This document shows, in pieces, positions 9,201 to 18,454 of a DNA stretch of 64,000 bases (positions within the stretch are counted from its first letter, which is position 1; every line of letters begins with the position of its first letter). Where the stretch lies: the NCBI RefSeq assembly GCF_902859745.1, contig NZ_CADIJW010000028.1, forward strand, positions 1 to 64,000, written 5' to 3'. The position numbers were made by a program, and so were the translations under genes. A model generated the notes under the pieces. The model ran no database searches. It saw only the letters and a list, made by a program, of their open reading frames with translations, and was not told the DNA's origin. Origin of the DNA: Achromobacter dolens. GTDB taxonomy: Bacteria > Pseudomonadota > Gammaproteobacteria > Burkholderiales > Burkholderiaceae_B.

Positions 9201-9985
9201 AGCGGCGGCACGCAAGCCGGGTTTTCGCAATCGCATTGCTGGCGGCATCGGCCGCTTGTGGCGGCGAGCCCGAGTATCGTGGTCTGAACCTGATCGCCTA
9301 CAACTACACGCCGTGGGACATCGACACCATCCTCATTTCCGACAAAGCGGGGCGGACCGCCAGCAGCGGCGCCATGGGTGTTGGCGGCGGCGAGGGATCA
9401 GTGACCTGTTGCTACACCTTGAAGGGCACGGAGTTCACGGTTCGATGGTCAGGTCTGGATGGTGAAGAGGCGATCAAGCATCTCTATGACGGTACGATGG
9501 ACAGCTTGCTGTTTCGCAAGGAAACCAAGGTCCATCTCGACCCGACGCCCATACCCGCTGGCAATGGGCCGTTGTACCTGGAACTGCACATCTACCCCGA
9601 TGAGCATATGGAGCTGGCCCTGAGCCGCAAACTGCTCGGCCAGACACGCTTCCCGTTGGTCGACACGACGGACTGGCTTTACCGGGAATACCGAGGCGCA
9701 TTCGAAGATTATCGGGATGGCGATGAGGTCCTGCGTGTGCTTGGCAAAGTCGCCAGGACGGCCTGGATCAAGTATCGCATCGTGGAGAAGCAAGACATGC
9801 GCCAATACATGCGCCTGTATTTCACCGTCGCCTCCGACTTCGACACCGACCCGGAAATCGCCGCGCTGCTGTCGCAACCCGGCCGCCAGCCAGGCGATTT
9901 CGCCAAGGCCGTCGCTGCATTGCCGGTGGCGACCATCGCACGCTTGAAAGCCCAGGGCACGCCGCCGGGCGACAAGAATGGTTGA
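9197..9985 (+). CDS. DUF3304 lipoprotein, candidate immunity protein 2
   Basis: This 262-residue paralogue of the lipoprotein upstream of the effector has a signal peptide with lipobox SAAC. It shares the NYTPWD, GSVTCCY and HIYPDEHMELALSRKLLGQ segments and the GDKNG C-terminus with copy 1. It overlaps the effector stop by four bases (ATGA). An ATG at 9978 overlaps its own stop by eight bases exactly as the effector ATG overlaps the stop of copy 1, so this copy probably arose by duplication of a lipoprotein-effector boundary. Immunity is inferred from family and context. Confidence 0.8.
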   Translation: MKRRHASRVFAIALLAASAACGGEPEYRGLNLIAYNYTPWDIDTILISDKAGRTASSGAMGVGGGEGSVTCCYTLKGTEFTVRWSGLDGEEAIKHLYDGTMDSLLFRKETKVHLDPTPIPAGNGPLYLELHIYPDEHMELALSRKLLGQTRFPLVDTTDWLYREYRGAFEDYRDGDEVLRVLGKVARTAWIKYRIVEKQDMRQYMRLYFTVASDFDTDPEIAALLSQPGRQPGDFAKAVAALPVATIARLKAQGTPPGDKNG

Positions 9986-10021
9986 CGCCGACGCGGTCGC
10001 AACGCTCGGGCTACCGCGTAT

Positions 10022-10411
10022 TCACGATTCGGACTGCGCCCCTGAGCGCCGCAGCCATCGCCGCAACCCGTTCCACAGCCAGTGCTTGACCCTGCCTCCA
10101 TAGGCCCAGGACAGCACCATCAACCCCAGCATCGCCACCACGTAATAATCCGTCGCCCAGGGCGGCACCGGATTCAATTCATGGATCCGGTCGAGGATCG
10201 GGTGAAACGGCAGGATTTCGCTGGCGGCCAGCAGGCTGAACACCAGGGCCAGCAGCGGGCCGGTGAAATGGGGCCGCTCGCCGTGGGTCGCGTCGTCGGC
10301 CCAGTACCCCCAGTGGATGAAGCGCAGCACCTGGATCGCCACCCCCAGCACGGCGACGCCGACGGCCAGCGCCATGCCACCCATGAGCACAAGGATTTCG
10401 AGCGGGAACAT
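10022..10411 (-). CDS. Small multi-helix membrane protein downstream of the peptidase-type VgrG
   Basis: This 129-residue protein has three or so hydrophobic segments at about residues 5-30, 48-65 and 88-105, and a basic Arg-rich C-terminus. The ATG is at 10411 and the gene follows the exported 213-residue protein after 29 bases. The family is not recognised. As the last gene of the TssJKL-VgrG operon it could be a second immunity factor or a T6SS accessory, but nothing in the sequence decides this. Confidence 0.6.
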   Translation of the reverse strand: MFPLEILVLMGGMALAVGVAVLGVAIQVLRFIHWGYWADDATHGERPHFTGPLLALVFSLLAASEILPFHPILDRIHELNPVPPWATDYYVVAMLGLMVLSWAYGGRVKHWLWNGLRRWLRRSGAQSES

Positions 10412-10440
10412 GCTCAGCCGGGGGCAGCGCCGCGCCAGGC

Positions 10441-11082
10441 CTAGGGCGCCGCCTGCACTTCGATCGTGACCGTATTGGACCGCACGCCGTTGGACTCGAT
10501 GTACACCTCGTATCTCGCCGGCTCCGTGGGCAATCCCACCTGCGCCGCCAGGTCGGTGCTGAACTGCGTGCCGACGCTGATGCCCGGGCTGATCGGGATG
10601 CCCTTGGGCGGGCGCGAGCCCGGGATCTCGTCGACCTCGACGCCGGCGCGGGGCGGACGGCGCTTGTATTCGTAGGCCACGCCTTCGTAGGTCTTGCCGG
10701 TCTGGGTGTTGACCGCCACGAAGCGCGGCAACTTCTGATTTTGCGAGACGGGGATGATGCCCTGCGCGCATACCGGGATCACTAAGGCGCCGGTGGCCTG
10801 CGGCCGCACGCGGGTGGGCGCGGCGATGTTCAGTTGGTCATCGCTGCCGTGGTTGGGCGGGATGCAGGCGTGGTCCAACACGGTGCCGATGGGGGCGGTG
10901 GCGAAGGCGGGCGGGTCAATCCAGTCGGTGGTCATGGAAGCGGTCTGGGTAGCGGGTTGAGAGGGGGCGCGCGGACCGCCGACGGTCCGCGCCGACGCGG
11001 GCAGGGCGGAGAGCGCGGCCGCGAGCAGCAAAACCAGGGCTGGCGCCGCGCGGCGCCAGCCGTCAGAACGTGGGCCAGCCAC
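10441..11082 (-). CDS. Exported protein, candidate immunity for the VgrG metallopeptidase
   Basis: This 213-residue protein has a clear Sec signal peptide: an Arg-rich start, a hydrophobic stretch at about residues 14-29 and a likely ALPASA cleavage site. The mature part begins with a Pro/Thr-rich linker, contains two cysteines (CIPPNHG and PVCAQG) and ends in beta-rich sequence. Its start overlaps the stop of the 1702-residue VgrG by 20 bases, so the two are translated together. Periplasmic proteins encoded directly after VgrG2b-type peptidases can be their immunity proteins. That role is inferred; the family is not recognised. Confidence 0.65.
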   Translation of the reverse strand: MAGPRSDGWRRAAPALVLLLAAALSALPASARTVGGPRAPSQPATQTASMTTDWIDPPAFATAPIGTVLDHACIPPNHGSDDQLNIAAPTRVRPQATGALVIPVCAQGIIPVSQNQKLPRFVAVNTQTGKTYEGVAYEYKRRPPRAGVEVDEIPGSRPPKGIPISPGISVGTQFSTDLAAQVGLPTEPARYEVYIESNGVRSNTVTIEVQAAP

Positions 11083-14000
11083 CGGACATATCCACTTTGC
11101 GGACGGCCTTGGCGCAATGGACGCAGAAGCGGATGCTCATGCAGTCGGCGCCGAACATGACGCAGGCGCCAGTGTCGGCATCGCTGAACCGGTTCGCAGG
11201 CAGGCCCTGATGGCAGTGGTTGCCCCACTTGGAATAGAAAAACGGCCCCTTGTCGAGTTTGGACGAGTCCATGTCGGCTTCGTCCGGATGCGCTTGGACC
11301 CATTCCGGGCCGCTGGGCGTCATGCCGATCAGGTGGCCGATTTCATGGACGAAGGTCTCCTGCTGGTAGTTCATCGTCACCGGGTCCCAGGGGGACATCG
11401 CGGCCACGCACAGCAGGTTGGTGTTGTAGAACGCGAGACCGGCCGCCGCGCTTTCCATGAGTCGCACGCGCAACACGATCTTGCCGGCCGTGGGCACGGG
11501 CAGCAGCCCCTCAAGGCGTACGTTCACCGCGTGGCAGGCCTTGGGCTGGGCCGGATCGTAGGGGACCGGCGTGACCCGATCGCGTGACACCTCCGCGCGT
11601 CGCACGCCGGCGGCCGGGTCGGTGTACTCGAACAGGCATTCCAGGAACCAGTCCTGGGCCGGATCGATGTTGTACCAGAGGAAGCTGACGTCGCCGGCGG
11701 CGTCGGCGAACTGGACCTGTGTGCTGCCGGCGCCCGGGCCCGCGTTGGCGCGGATGTAAAAGGGTTGCACCGGCTTCGGCGTGGCGAGCCGGTCCACGTG
11801 GCAGGCCACGATGGTGTACGGCTCGCGCTCGGCGCCCTGCGATTGGGCGTAGACCGACCGTGCCGCGCTGCGCAGGCGGGCATCGTCAGCGCTGTTGTCG
11901 TAGATCACATCGTAATTGGCCTGGCCGCGCGTGGTCAGCGGCGGCAACTGCACCACGTCCACGCCGTGCCGCGCGTACTCGGTCGCGGTCGGCTGGAAGC
12001 CGTGGGGGCGTTGCATCGGCTCGGGGCCGGGCAGCATGATTTCCTGGATGTACAGGCGCCTGACCGTTTCCACGACCTCGGTGGAGATGATCTGGTTCTT
12101 GTCGTTGACCACCTCGAACAGATAAGTGTTCAGTCCGGCGGCTGGCAGCGCGATATCGTCGACGATCTTGGTGCCGTCCGGATCGGTGACGTAACTGTAG
12201 GAGCGCTGGTTCGGTTCGCGGTAGAGCGGCTGACGGCTCAGTTCGCGCGCCGAGTACACCGCATTGCCCGGCCGCGGGCTGACCTTGACCGTGAAGCGGT
12301 GTTGGCCGGCCTTGTCGAAGCGCACGCGGATCTTGGGCTTGTTGGTCTGGCGGTCCAGGCTGGTGAGCGCCTGGCCGTCGTTCCAGCGTTCCTCGGCCTG
12401 CGGCAGGTTGACGTATTGCAGCTTGGCGCCGCTACGCGCCTGGTAGGCCGAGGCCACCGTGGTGGCTGGCCTTGGCGTGTCGCCCGCCGGTTCGCCGGTG
12501 GCGCCGCCGGGCACCCGCGCGGCGCCGGGCAGGTTGATGCCGGCCGCTTCCATCACGCGCCGGGCCAGGCCCGGATAGGGCGAGTTGGCCACCGCGGGGA
12601 TGTTCATGATGGCTTGCGCCACCTTGGGCAGCGTCACGCTGGAAATGCTGGGCGATTGCAGGATGGCGCCCACCACCGCCGGGACCGCGGAGTGGGTCAG
12701 CCCCGGCGTGCTGAGAATGGCGCCGGCCACGGCGGGCAGGTTGCCCTGGGTGACGTCCGGCATCGACAGCAGCGTGTTCACGGTGGAGCCGAGCGCCGCG
12801 CCGCGGTCGCCCATGACGCTCATGGCCTGGGTCATCATCGGGCCGATGGCTGCGCCCACGCCGCCAGCGGATGTCGACGCGCCCGCCGCGCCACCCGCGG
12901 ATGCCGAGGCACCCGCCGCGCCAGCGGCACCGTCCGAGGCGCCGGACAACATGCCGCCGGCTTTCGAACCCAGCGCGGCGGCCTGCGATGCCATCGCCGT
13001 GGCCTGGCCGGCCATGGCGCCGGCCTGGGAGACCGCGTCGGCGGCGTTGGCCAGGCCGGCAGGCATGGGCACGGCGCTGGCGAGCGCGCCGCCGGCGCCT
13101 TGCGTCAGGGACGCGGCGCTTTCACTTACCAGCGATTGCGTGGCATTGCCGGCGGCCGAAGCGGCGCGCCCCATCAGCGACGGGGTGCCGCCGCTCATCA
13201 GCGACGGCGTGACCGCGCTCACCGCGGACTGCGCCATGCCGCCGGCCTTGGCCGCGACGCCCGAGACCAGGCCGGAGCCGGCTTCGGTGACGGCGCCCAT
13301 GGCTTTGCCGGCCATCGCGCCCAGGTCCTGCACCGGCTTGAGCACGGCGCCGGCCATTGACTTGGCTTTGTCCAGCATGCCGGAAGCGGCCGTCAGGCCG
13401 CTCGAAAGCGCGCTGGCGCCACCGGCCAGGGCCGAGCCGGGGCCGCCCGCGGAAGTCGCATCGGCGGCGGCCGGCGCGGCGGCTAGGGCGTCCGAAGCGC
13501 CAGCGGCATTGAGCGCCTTGCCTGAACCGCTCAGGGCCTGGAGCAGCGCGGCGGGCCGGTGCACCAGTTCGGCCGTCACCAGCATCGGGTCGCCGACCTG
13601 GCTGGAGGGTAGCGCGGGCAGGGCGGCCGCGTCGCTGGCCGGGCCGATCAGGTTGTGCGAAGCGCCCTTGACCGAGAACATGCCCGGTCCTTTGAAGAGG
13701 ATGTCGCCGCCGTCCATGACGATGGCGCCGCCCGCGGCCTGCAAGGTGATGCGGGTGTTCGCCAGGATCTCGATGCTGTCGGTGGTGGAGGTGATGGTGA
13801 TGTCCTGGCCCGCCAGCATTTCCAGCATGTCGGTGTGCGCGTGGATCGACACCGGCGCGTTGGCGGCGATGGCGCGCAGGCCGCCGTCCTGCACGAACAG
13901 GCTGGTGGAACGGCCCGAGGCGCTGGCGAAGGTCTGGCGCGCCGCGACGTGGCCGTCGGCCTGGGTGGTGGCGTGCAGGTTTTCGCTGGCATGCAGGATC

Positions 14001-16171
14001 GCGCTGGCGGGGGTCGCCAGGTTCAGCGACGAGGGCGCGTCGACCAGCATGCGGGCGCCATCGATGCGTTCGACCGGGTCGGTGCCGCTGCGTTCGTTGG
14101 CGCTGGCCTTCACCGCCTGCTGGCCGCCGACGCTGCCGGCATAGCGGCCGTCGGCCTTCGGGTCCAGCGCCTGGATCAGCGGGTTGAATTGTTCGTTGGC
14201 CGCCAGCGCGCGCGCCTGGCTCTGCGTGGCCAGGTTGTCGATACGCTGCGCGGCATGTTGCGCGCCGCGCAGCAACAGCAGCGCTTCCTGGGCATCGGCC
14301 TGGGTGGAGCGGGCGCTTTCGCGGGCGTTGGCCGACAGCAGCATGCCCTGGCCTGAACGCACCACGGTCCAGGCGTCGGAACGCAGCTCGAAGCCCGTGC
14401 CGCGCCATTGGCCGCGCGAGGCGTCGTCGGCGCCTTGCTGCACCAGATAGCCCAGCCCCAATTGCGAGGCGGCGATGGAGCTGGACAGGCGCGTGCGCAC
14501 CTGGCCTGCGGTGTCGTCGAACAGCCACTGGGTGTGGCCGCTGCCGTCCAGGCCCTGGCTGTGCCAGCCGCTGAGCGTGCCGGGATGGTTGGCATCGGCG
14601 TCCACGCCCGCGCTCCAGGGCGGCAGGTCGCTGTCGTTGTACAACTGCGCCACCACCACGGGCTGGTCGATGTCGCCGTCGAGGAATTCCACCACGACTT
14701 CGGTGCCCTGGCGCGGCAGGTGGTGCGCGCCCCAGTTCGGGCCCGCTTGCGCGCCGGCCACGCGCAGCCAGGTGCCGGAGCGGTCGTCGCCGGGCGCGTT
14801 GCCGGCGTCGTCGCCGTGGCTGCGGTGGCGCAGCCCGCCCGGCAGCGGCCGTTCGCCGCGTTGCCACGGGAACTGCACCTTGACGCGCAGGTCGCGGCCG
14901 GTGGTCACGCTGGCGTCCTGCGCCGTCACCACCAGCGCGGTCACGCCCTCGGGGGCCGTGGGCCGGGCGCGCCAGGCTGGCAGCAGCGCGGCGGCGGCCG
15001 GCTGCGCGCCGAAGTTGTTGCGATAGGCGCCGTGCTCCAGATCGGGCGTGTCCAGCGCCTGGGCGGCCTGGCTGCCCAGGTTGTTGGCGGCCTCGTGTTC
15101 CACCCACAGCAGGGTGTATTGGTTGCCGCCCAGCTCGTCGCCCGGGGCGGCATCGCCCTGCGCGTAGCGGTCGTGCTGGGTCAGCGCGAAGACGTGGCCC
15201 GGCAGCATCTGGCGGGCCGTGCCGCCGCCCTCGAATTGCAGCGCGCGCGCTTCGTGCGCCTGCAGGCCGCGGCTGGCCAGCTGCTCGGCCGTGGCATCGT
15301 CGGGATGGCGGCCGTGGCCGTCGTAGTCGTAGTCTTCCAGCGGCGGCAGCGCGCCGGCGTCCAGGGCCGATTCGGCATGGGCGCCGTGCGCCAGCAACGC
15401 GCGGTCGTTCCAGGCGACGCGGGTGACGGTGTTGGCGCGCAGCGCGCGCGCCGCGCCAAAGCGCGTGACGCTGTCTTCGGATTCGGTGGCGTCGCTGCGA
15501 TGAAAGCGCAGCGAGGCGGCGGGGTTGGCCGGCCGCGCGGCGCGGGCGTCGAACACCACCAGGCGGTGGCGCGCGCCGCCGCCGTCGGCCTGGCCGTCGC
15601 CCTGCTGGTGGTCGAAGCGAAAGCTCAGGCCGGCCTCGGCCATCAACCGCAGCACGAAGTCCAGGTCGGTCTCCCGGTACTGGGTGCGCACCGGGCGCGG
15701 CGCCAGCGGTTCTGTGATCTCGAAGGCGAACGCGGCCAGCGGGTAGTCCGCGAACACGTCGGTCAGGATGTCGGTGACCGACTTGTCCTGGAACACGAAG
15801 CTGTCGCGCCGCAGCCGCAGCGTGGCCAGCCAGGGCGCGGCGTGCAGGCGGTAGCGCGCCAGCCCGCCGTCGGCGCCCAGCGCATCCACGCCTTCCACCA
15901 CCGCGTGCCAGCGCCGCTGTCCGCCATCGGCCAGCAGCAGGCCGACGCTGATCTCCTTGCCCAGCAGGGATTCGATATCCAGTTCGGCGGACGAGGACAG
16001 GCAGTCCAGCGTCAGCGCGAACAGCTCGGACACGCCTTCGCGCAGATGCATGCGTTCGACGGCGAGCGCCTCGCCCAGCGGGGTGTCGACGCGCAGCAGG
16101 CGGGCGTTCTGGGACAGCGAGGCAACATTCAGGCTGCTATAGCCCGCGGGCGGGGAGGAGCGATCGATCAT
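11063..16171 (-). CDS. vgrG: Evolved VgrG with C-terminal HExxH zinc-peptidase domain
   Basis: This 1702-residue protein has several parts. Residues 1 to about 600 are the VgrG core (TQYRETDLDFVLRLMAEAGL; GTEVVVEFLDGDIDQPVVV). A DUF2345 region runs to about 850, then a long Ala/Gly/Ser-rich linker to about 1210 and a C-terminal domain to 1702. That domain contains HEIGH at 1609-1613 (codons at 11347-11333) and a cysteine-rich end with NHC, GAC, ADC and CVHC. Pseudomonas aeruginosa VgrG2b also carries an HExxH metallopeptidase after its VgrG core, so a periplasm-acting toxin is inferred. The linker includes three related helical units around LPAVAGAIL, VPAVVGAIL and LPKVAQAIM. The gene follows tssL after 25 bases. 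Confidence 0.9.
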   Translation of the reverse strand: MIDRSSPPAGYSSLNVASLSQNARLLRVDTPLGEALAVERMHLREGVSELFALTLDCLSSSAELDIESLLGKEISVGLLLADGGQRRWHAVVEGVDALGADGGLARYRLHAAPWLATLRLRRDSFVFQDKSVTDILTDVFADYPLAAFAFEITEPLAPRPVRTQYRETDLDFVLRLMAEAGLSFRFDHQQGDGQADGGGARHRLVVFDARAARPANPAASLRFHRSDATESEDSVTRFGAARALRANTVTRVAWNDRALLAHGAHAESALDAGALPPLEDYDYDGHGRHPDDATAEQLASRGLQAHEARALQFEGGGTARQMLPGHVFALTQHDRYAQGDAAPGDELGGNQYTLLWVEHEAANNLGSQAAQALDTPDLEHGAYRNNFGAQPAAAALLPAWRARPTAPEGVTALVVTAQDASVTTGRDLRVKVQFPWQRGERPLPGGLRHRSHGDDAGNAPGDDRSGTWLRVAGAQAGPNWGAHHLPRQGTEVVVEFLDGDIDQPVVVAQLYNDSDLPPWSAGVDADANHPGTLSGWHSQGLDGSGHTQWLFDDTAGQVRTRLSSSIAASQLGLGYLVQQGADDASRGQWRGTGFELRSDAWTVVRSGQGMLLSANARESARSTQADAQEALLLLRGAQHAAQRIDNLATQSQARALAANEQFNPLIQALDPKADGRYAGSVGGQQAVKASANERSGTDPVERIDGARMLVDAPSSLNLATPASAILHASENLHATTQADGHVAARQTFASASGRSTSLFVQDGGLRAIAANAPVSIHAHTDMLEMLAGQDITITSTTDSIEILANTRITLQAAGGAIVMDGGDILFKGPGMFSVKGASHNLIGPASDAAALPALPSSQVGDPMLVTAELVHRPAALLQALSGSGKALNAAGASDALAAAPAAADATSAGGPGSALAGGASALSSGLTAASGMLDKAKSMAGAVLKPVQDLGAMAGKAMGAVTEAGSGLVSGVAAKAGGMAQSAVSAVTPSLMSGGTPSLMGRAASAAGNATQSLVSESAASLTQGAGGALASAVPMPAGLANAADAVSQAGAMAGQATAMASQAAALGSKAGGMLSGASDGAAGAAGASASAGGAAGASTSAGGVGAAIGPMMTQAMSVMGDRGAALGSTVNTLLSMPDVTQGNLPAVAGAILSTPGLTHSAVPAVVGAILQSPSISSVTLPKVAQAIMNIPAVANSPYPGLARRVMEAAGINLPGAARVPGGATGEPAGDTPRPATTVASAYQARSGAKLQYVNLPQAEERWNDGQALTSLDRQTNKPKIRVRFDKAGQHRFTVKVSPRPGNAVYSARELSRQPLYREPNQRSYSYVTDPDGTKIVDDIALPAAGLNTYLFEVVNDKNQIISTEVVETVRRLYIQEIMLPGPEPMQRPHGFQPTATEYARHGVDVVQLPPLTTRGQANYDVIYDNSADDARLRSAARSVYAQSQGAEREPYTIVACHVDRLATPKPVQPFYIRANAGPGAGSTQVQFADAAGDVSFLWYNIDPAQDWFLECLFEYTDPAAGVRRAEVSRDRVTPVPYDPAQPKACHAVNVRLEGLLPVPTAGKIVLRVRLMESAAAGLAFYNTNLLCVAAMSPWDPVTMNYQQETFVHEIGHLIGMTPSGPEWVQAHPDEADMDSSKLDKGPFFYSKWGNHCHQGLPANRFSDADTGACVMFGADCMSIRFCVHCAKAVRKVDMSGGWPTF

Positions 16172-16196
16172 GGTGCGTGGCGGTGTGCGTGAACCT

Positions 16197-16976
16197 TCAG
16201 GGCAGCGAGATGGTCAGGTGGGCGGCGCGCGGCCCGAGCTTGACGATGTCGTGATAGGGCGCCATGGCGGTCTGCATGTCGCCGTTCAGGAAGTGGGCCA
16301 TGCCCAGGTAGGCCAGCAGGCCCAGCAGGGCGAACAGCGCGCCGATGCTCCACAGCGGCACGTCGCGCTTGAGCGTGTGGGCGATCTTGTCGGGCAGCGG
16401 CCAGTGCGGCGCGAAGCCGGCGCGCTTGCCGCGCAGCAGCGCGATCTCGTCGCCCAGGCGCGCGGTCAGGTAGCCGAGTTTTTCCTGGCCCTCGATCATG
16501 TACTTGCCCTGGAAGCCCAGCAGCAGGCACATGTAGAACACCTCCAGCGACTGCAGCCGCGGCGCGCCCTGGGCGCGCAGGTCCTCCAGGCGCGTGAAGA
16601 AGTTCTCGCCGGCCAGTTGCTCGCCGAACAGTGTCAGTTGCAGCGGTTGCAGCATCCACGCGTCGCGGATCGAGAAGCCGGAGTTCAGCACGGTTTCGTC
16701 AACCGCGGCGCAGAACGCGTACTTGGTGGCGTAGACGTCCTCGGCCGGGATGTCGAGCTTCTTGGCGCTGCGTTCGAAGTCCGCGAGGAACTGCTGCACC
16801 CGGGCCGAGAACGACGCGGCGCTGGCCGGCTCCTGCCCGCTCTTGAGCAGGAACAGCATCAGGAAACCGTCGTACAGCAGGTCCAGCAGTGACTTGGCGG
16901 GACGCGAGCCGTAGAAGTCGGCGGCGTGGGGCGGGAGCGAGGTTGCAGGCATCAGAGAGGGCGCGGCGGTGTTCAT
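16197..16976 (-). CDS. tssL: TssL, T6SS inner-membrane anchor (DotU/IcmH family)
   Basis: This 259-residue protein has the IcmH/DotU cytoplasmic domain, with segments KYAFCAAVDETVL and EVFYMCLLLGFQGKY, and a single membrane helix at about residues 208-228 near the C-terminus. It has no OmpA-type peptidoglycan-binding extension, so it is a short-form TssL. TssL, TssM and TssJ form the membrane complex that anchors the baseplate. The ATG at 16976 has an AAAGAG ribosome site; the frame opening at 17153 would overlap tssK. It lies 50 bases after tssK. Confidence 0.95.
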   Translation of the reverse strand: MNTAAPSLMPATSLPPHAADFYGSRPAKSLLDLLYDGFLMLFLLKSGQEPASAASFSARVQQFLADFERSAKKLDIPAEDVYATKYAFCAAVDETVLNSGFSIRDAWMLQPLQLTLFGEQLAGENFFTRLEDLRAQGAPRLQSLEVFYMCLLLGFQGKYMIEGQEKLGYLTARLGDEIALLRGKRAGFAPHWPLPDKIAHTLKRDVPLWSIGALFALLGLLAYLGMAHFLNGDMQTAMAPYHDIVKLGPRAAHLTISLP

Positions 16977-17026
16977 GGCGGCTCTTTCAGTGGGCGTCGG
17001 GTTGCGTCGGGTCGTACGGGCGCCGG

Positions 17027-18373
17027 TCAGCGGGTGACGGCGATCAGGTCCAGTTTCAGTTCGGGTATGCCGGCAGGCGCATAGATGGCGATGCTGCGGG
17101 CCTGCAGCATGCGGTCGTACAGCGAACCGCGCGTCTGCAAGGCGAAATAGCACGCGCCGGGCTTGACCGGCACCGCCGGCGGCACCTGCGGGGTGTAGGC
17201 CAGTTGCACGCCCGGCATGGCCGACAGCACCAGCTTCTCGACGTCGTCGGGCGCGCCGACCTTGAAGCGCAGCGGCACGGTCTCGGCCAGTTCGCTGGCG
17301 GGCGTTGCGGCCGACACCGACAGGTACAGCGCGGTGGTTTCGTCGAGCTTGTCGGAATCGAGCCGGCCGACGTGGAACGACGGCCGCAGTTCTTCCAGCA
17401 CGATCGAGAAGTAGCGAGTCGAGATGACGGTGTCGAGCAGGTCGCGCAGGATCGTGTCGAGCTGCGCGAAGGCCGCGCCGGGCTGCTCGTGGCGATACAC
17501 CGGCAGGTCGGCCAGCGTGTGCACTTTCGAGAACGTCATCAGCGCGCCGGCCAGCCGCAGCATTTCCTGGAACAGGCGCTCCGGATGCAGTTGCGGGTTG
17601 TGGAACAGGTGCGACAGCGCCGAATAGGCTTCGTTGGCGGTATGCAGCAGCCAGAACGAGGCCACGTCGCCCGAGCGGAACTCGATGATGTTCTTGTTGG
17701 GTTCGCGGTGAAAGCCGTACAGCGCGTTGACCTTGGCCTGCAGCGCGTCCAGCAGGCGGCGCAACTGCTCGAACAGCGCGCCGCAGGCCTGCACCGTGAG
17801 GCTGGGGGCGATGAAGCTGGTGTCCAGTTCGTAACCGGCGCTGGCGGTGCGGCGCACGCGCGCCACCGGCAGGGTCAGCAGCGCGTCGCGCGGTTCGTGC
17901 TCGGACAGCAGCCGCACGTTCTTGCGCAGGAACGCCAGGTCGGCGGTGCTGGCGTTGGTGTAGAGGTCCGGCGCCGGGCTGTCCTGGTGCGCGTAGCGGG
18001 CATCGAAACCTTGCGATTGCTGCGCGTCGCGGTAGTTGCCGCCGATGTCCTTCATCGGATGCAGGGCCAGGTAGAACACGGCCTCGCTGGCGCCGTCGAG
18101 CCCGTCCAGCGCCACGGCCGGCGGCAGGTCGTCGTTGTGCGGCGCATTGTAGATCTCGCCGTCGGGAAAGATCGCCGACAGCTCGGTGGCGCGCAGCATG
18201 CCGTTGGCGAGCGCGGCGGCATCGAAGCGCGCCGCGCGCAGGCCCCAGGAATAGGGATGCAGCGCCCGGCTCATCTCCGCCAGGCGGGCCTCATGGTAGG
18301 CGTCCTGGCGCTGAAAATGCTGGGGCCGCAGGAACAGCCCCTCTCCCCACAGAATCTTCGCTGAATAACTCAC
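17027..18373 (-). CDS. tssK: TssK, T6SS baseplate protein
   Basis: This 448-residue protein is of normal length for TssK. The start MSYSAKILWGEGLFLRPQHF matches the conserved opening, where the WxEGxFLxPQHFQ block is diagnostic. TssK is the trimeric cytoplasmic baseplate part, evolved from a phage receptor-binding protein, and links the TssF-TssG wedge to the TssL-TssM membrane complex. It lies between tssJ and tssL in the minus-strand operon, after an 81-base gap with a hairpin and AT-rich sequence. Confidence 0.96.
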   Translation of the reverse strand: MSYSAKILWGEGLFLRPQHFQRQDAYHEARLAEMSRALHPYSWGLRAARFDAAALANGMLRATELSAIFPDGEIYNAPHNDDLPPAVALDGLDGASEAVFYLALHPMKDIGGNYRDAQQSQGFDARYAHQDSPAPDLYTNASTADLAFLRKNVRLLSEHEPRDALLTLPVARVRRTASAGYELDTSFIAPSLTVQACGALFEQLRRLLDALQAKVNALYGFHREPNKNIIEFRSGDVASFWLLHTANEAYSALSHLFHNPQLHPERLFQEMLRLAGALMTFSKVHTLADLPVYRHEQPGAAFAQLDTILRDLLDTVISTRYFSIVLEELRPSFHVGRLDSDKLDETTALYLSVSAATPASELAETVPLRFKVGAPDDVEKLVLSAMPGVQLAYTPQVPPAVPVKPGACYFALQTRGSLYDRMLQARSIAIYAPAGIPELKLDLIAVTR

Positions 18374-18389
18374 GTTGGCGGGCTCTCGT

Positions 18390-18421
18390 TATTGACTATC
18401 TATATATAAATATAAAGAGGA
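18390..18421 (-). promoter_or_regulatory. AT-rich stretch before tssK
   Basis: A run of about 30 mostly A/T bases lies between tssJ and tssK in otherwise very GC-rich DNA. On the minus strand it contains TATATT and TATATA, which could serve as a -10 element for tssK, but no good -35 is visible. It may instead be an unstructured leader. Confidence 0.25.
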
Positions 18422-18436
18422 CGTTTCGGTGAACGC

Positions 18437-18454
18437 ATCCGGCTCGCGCCGGAT
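18437..18454 (-). other. Hairpin directly after tssJ
   Basis: ATCCGGC (18437-18443) and GCCGGAT (18448-18454) form a perfect 7-bp stem with a 4-base loop, touching the tssJ stop codon at 18455. There is no T-run on the minus strand, so it is more likely an mRNA-stabilising or attenuating hairpin than a full terminator. Confidence 0.4.
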
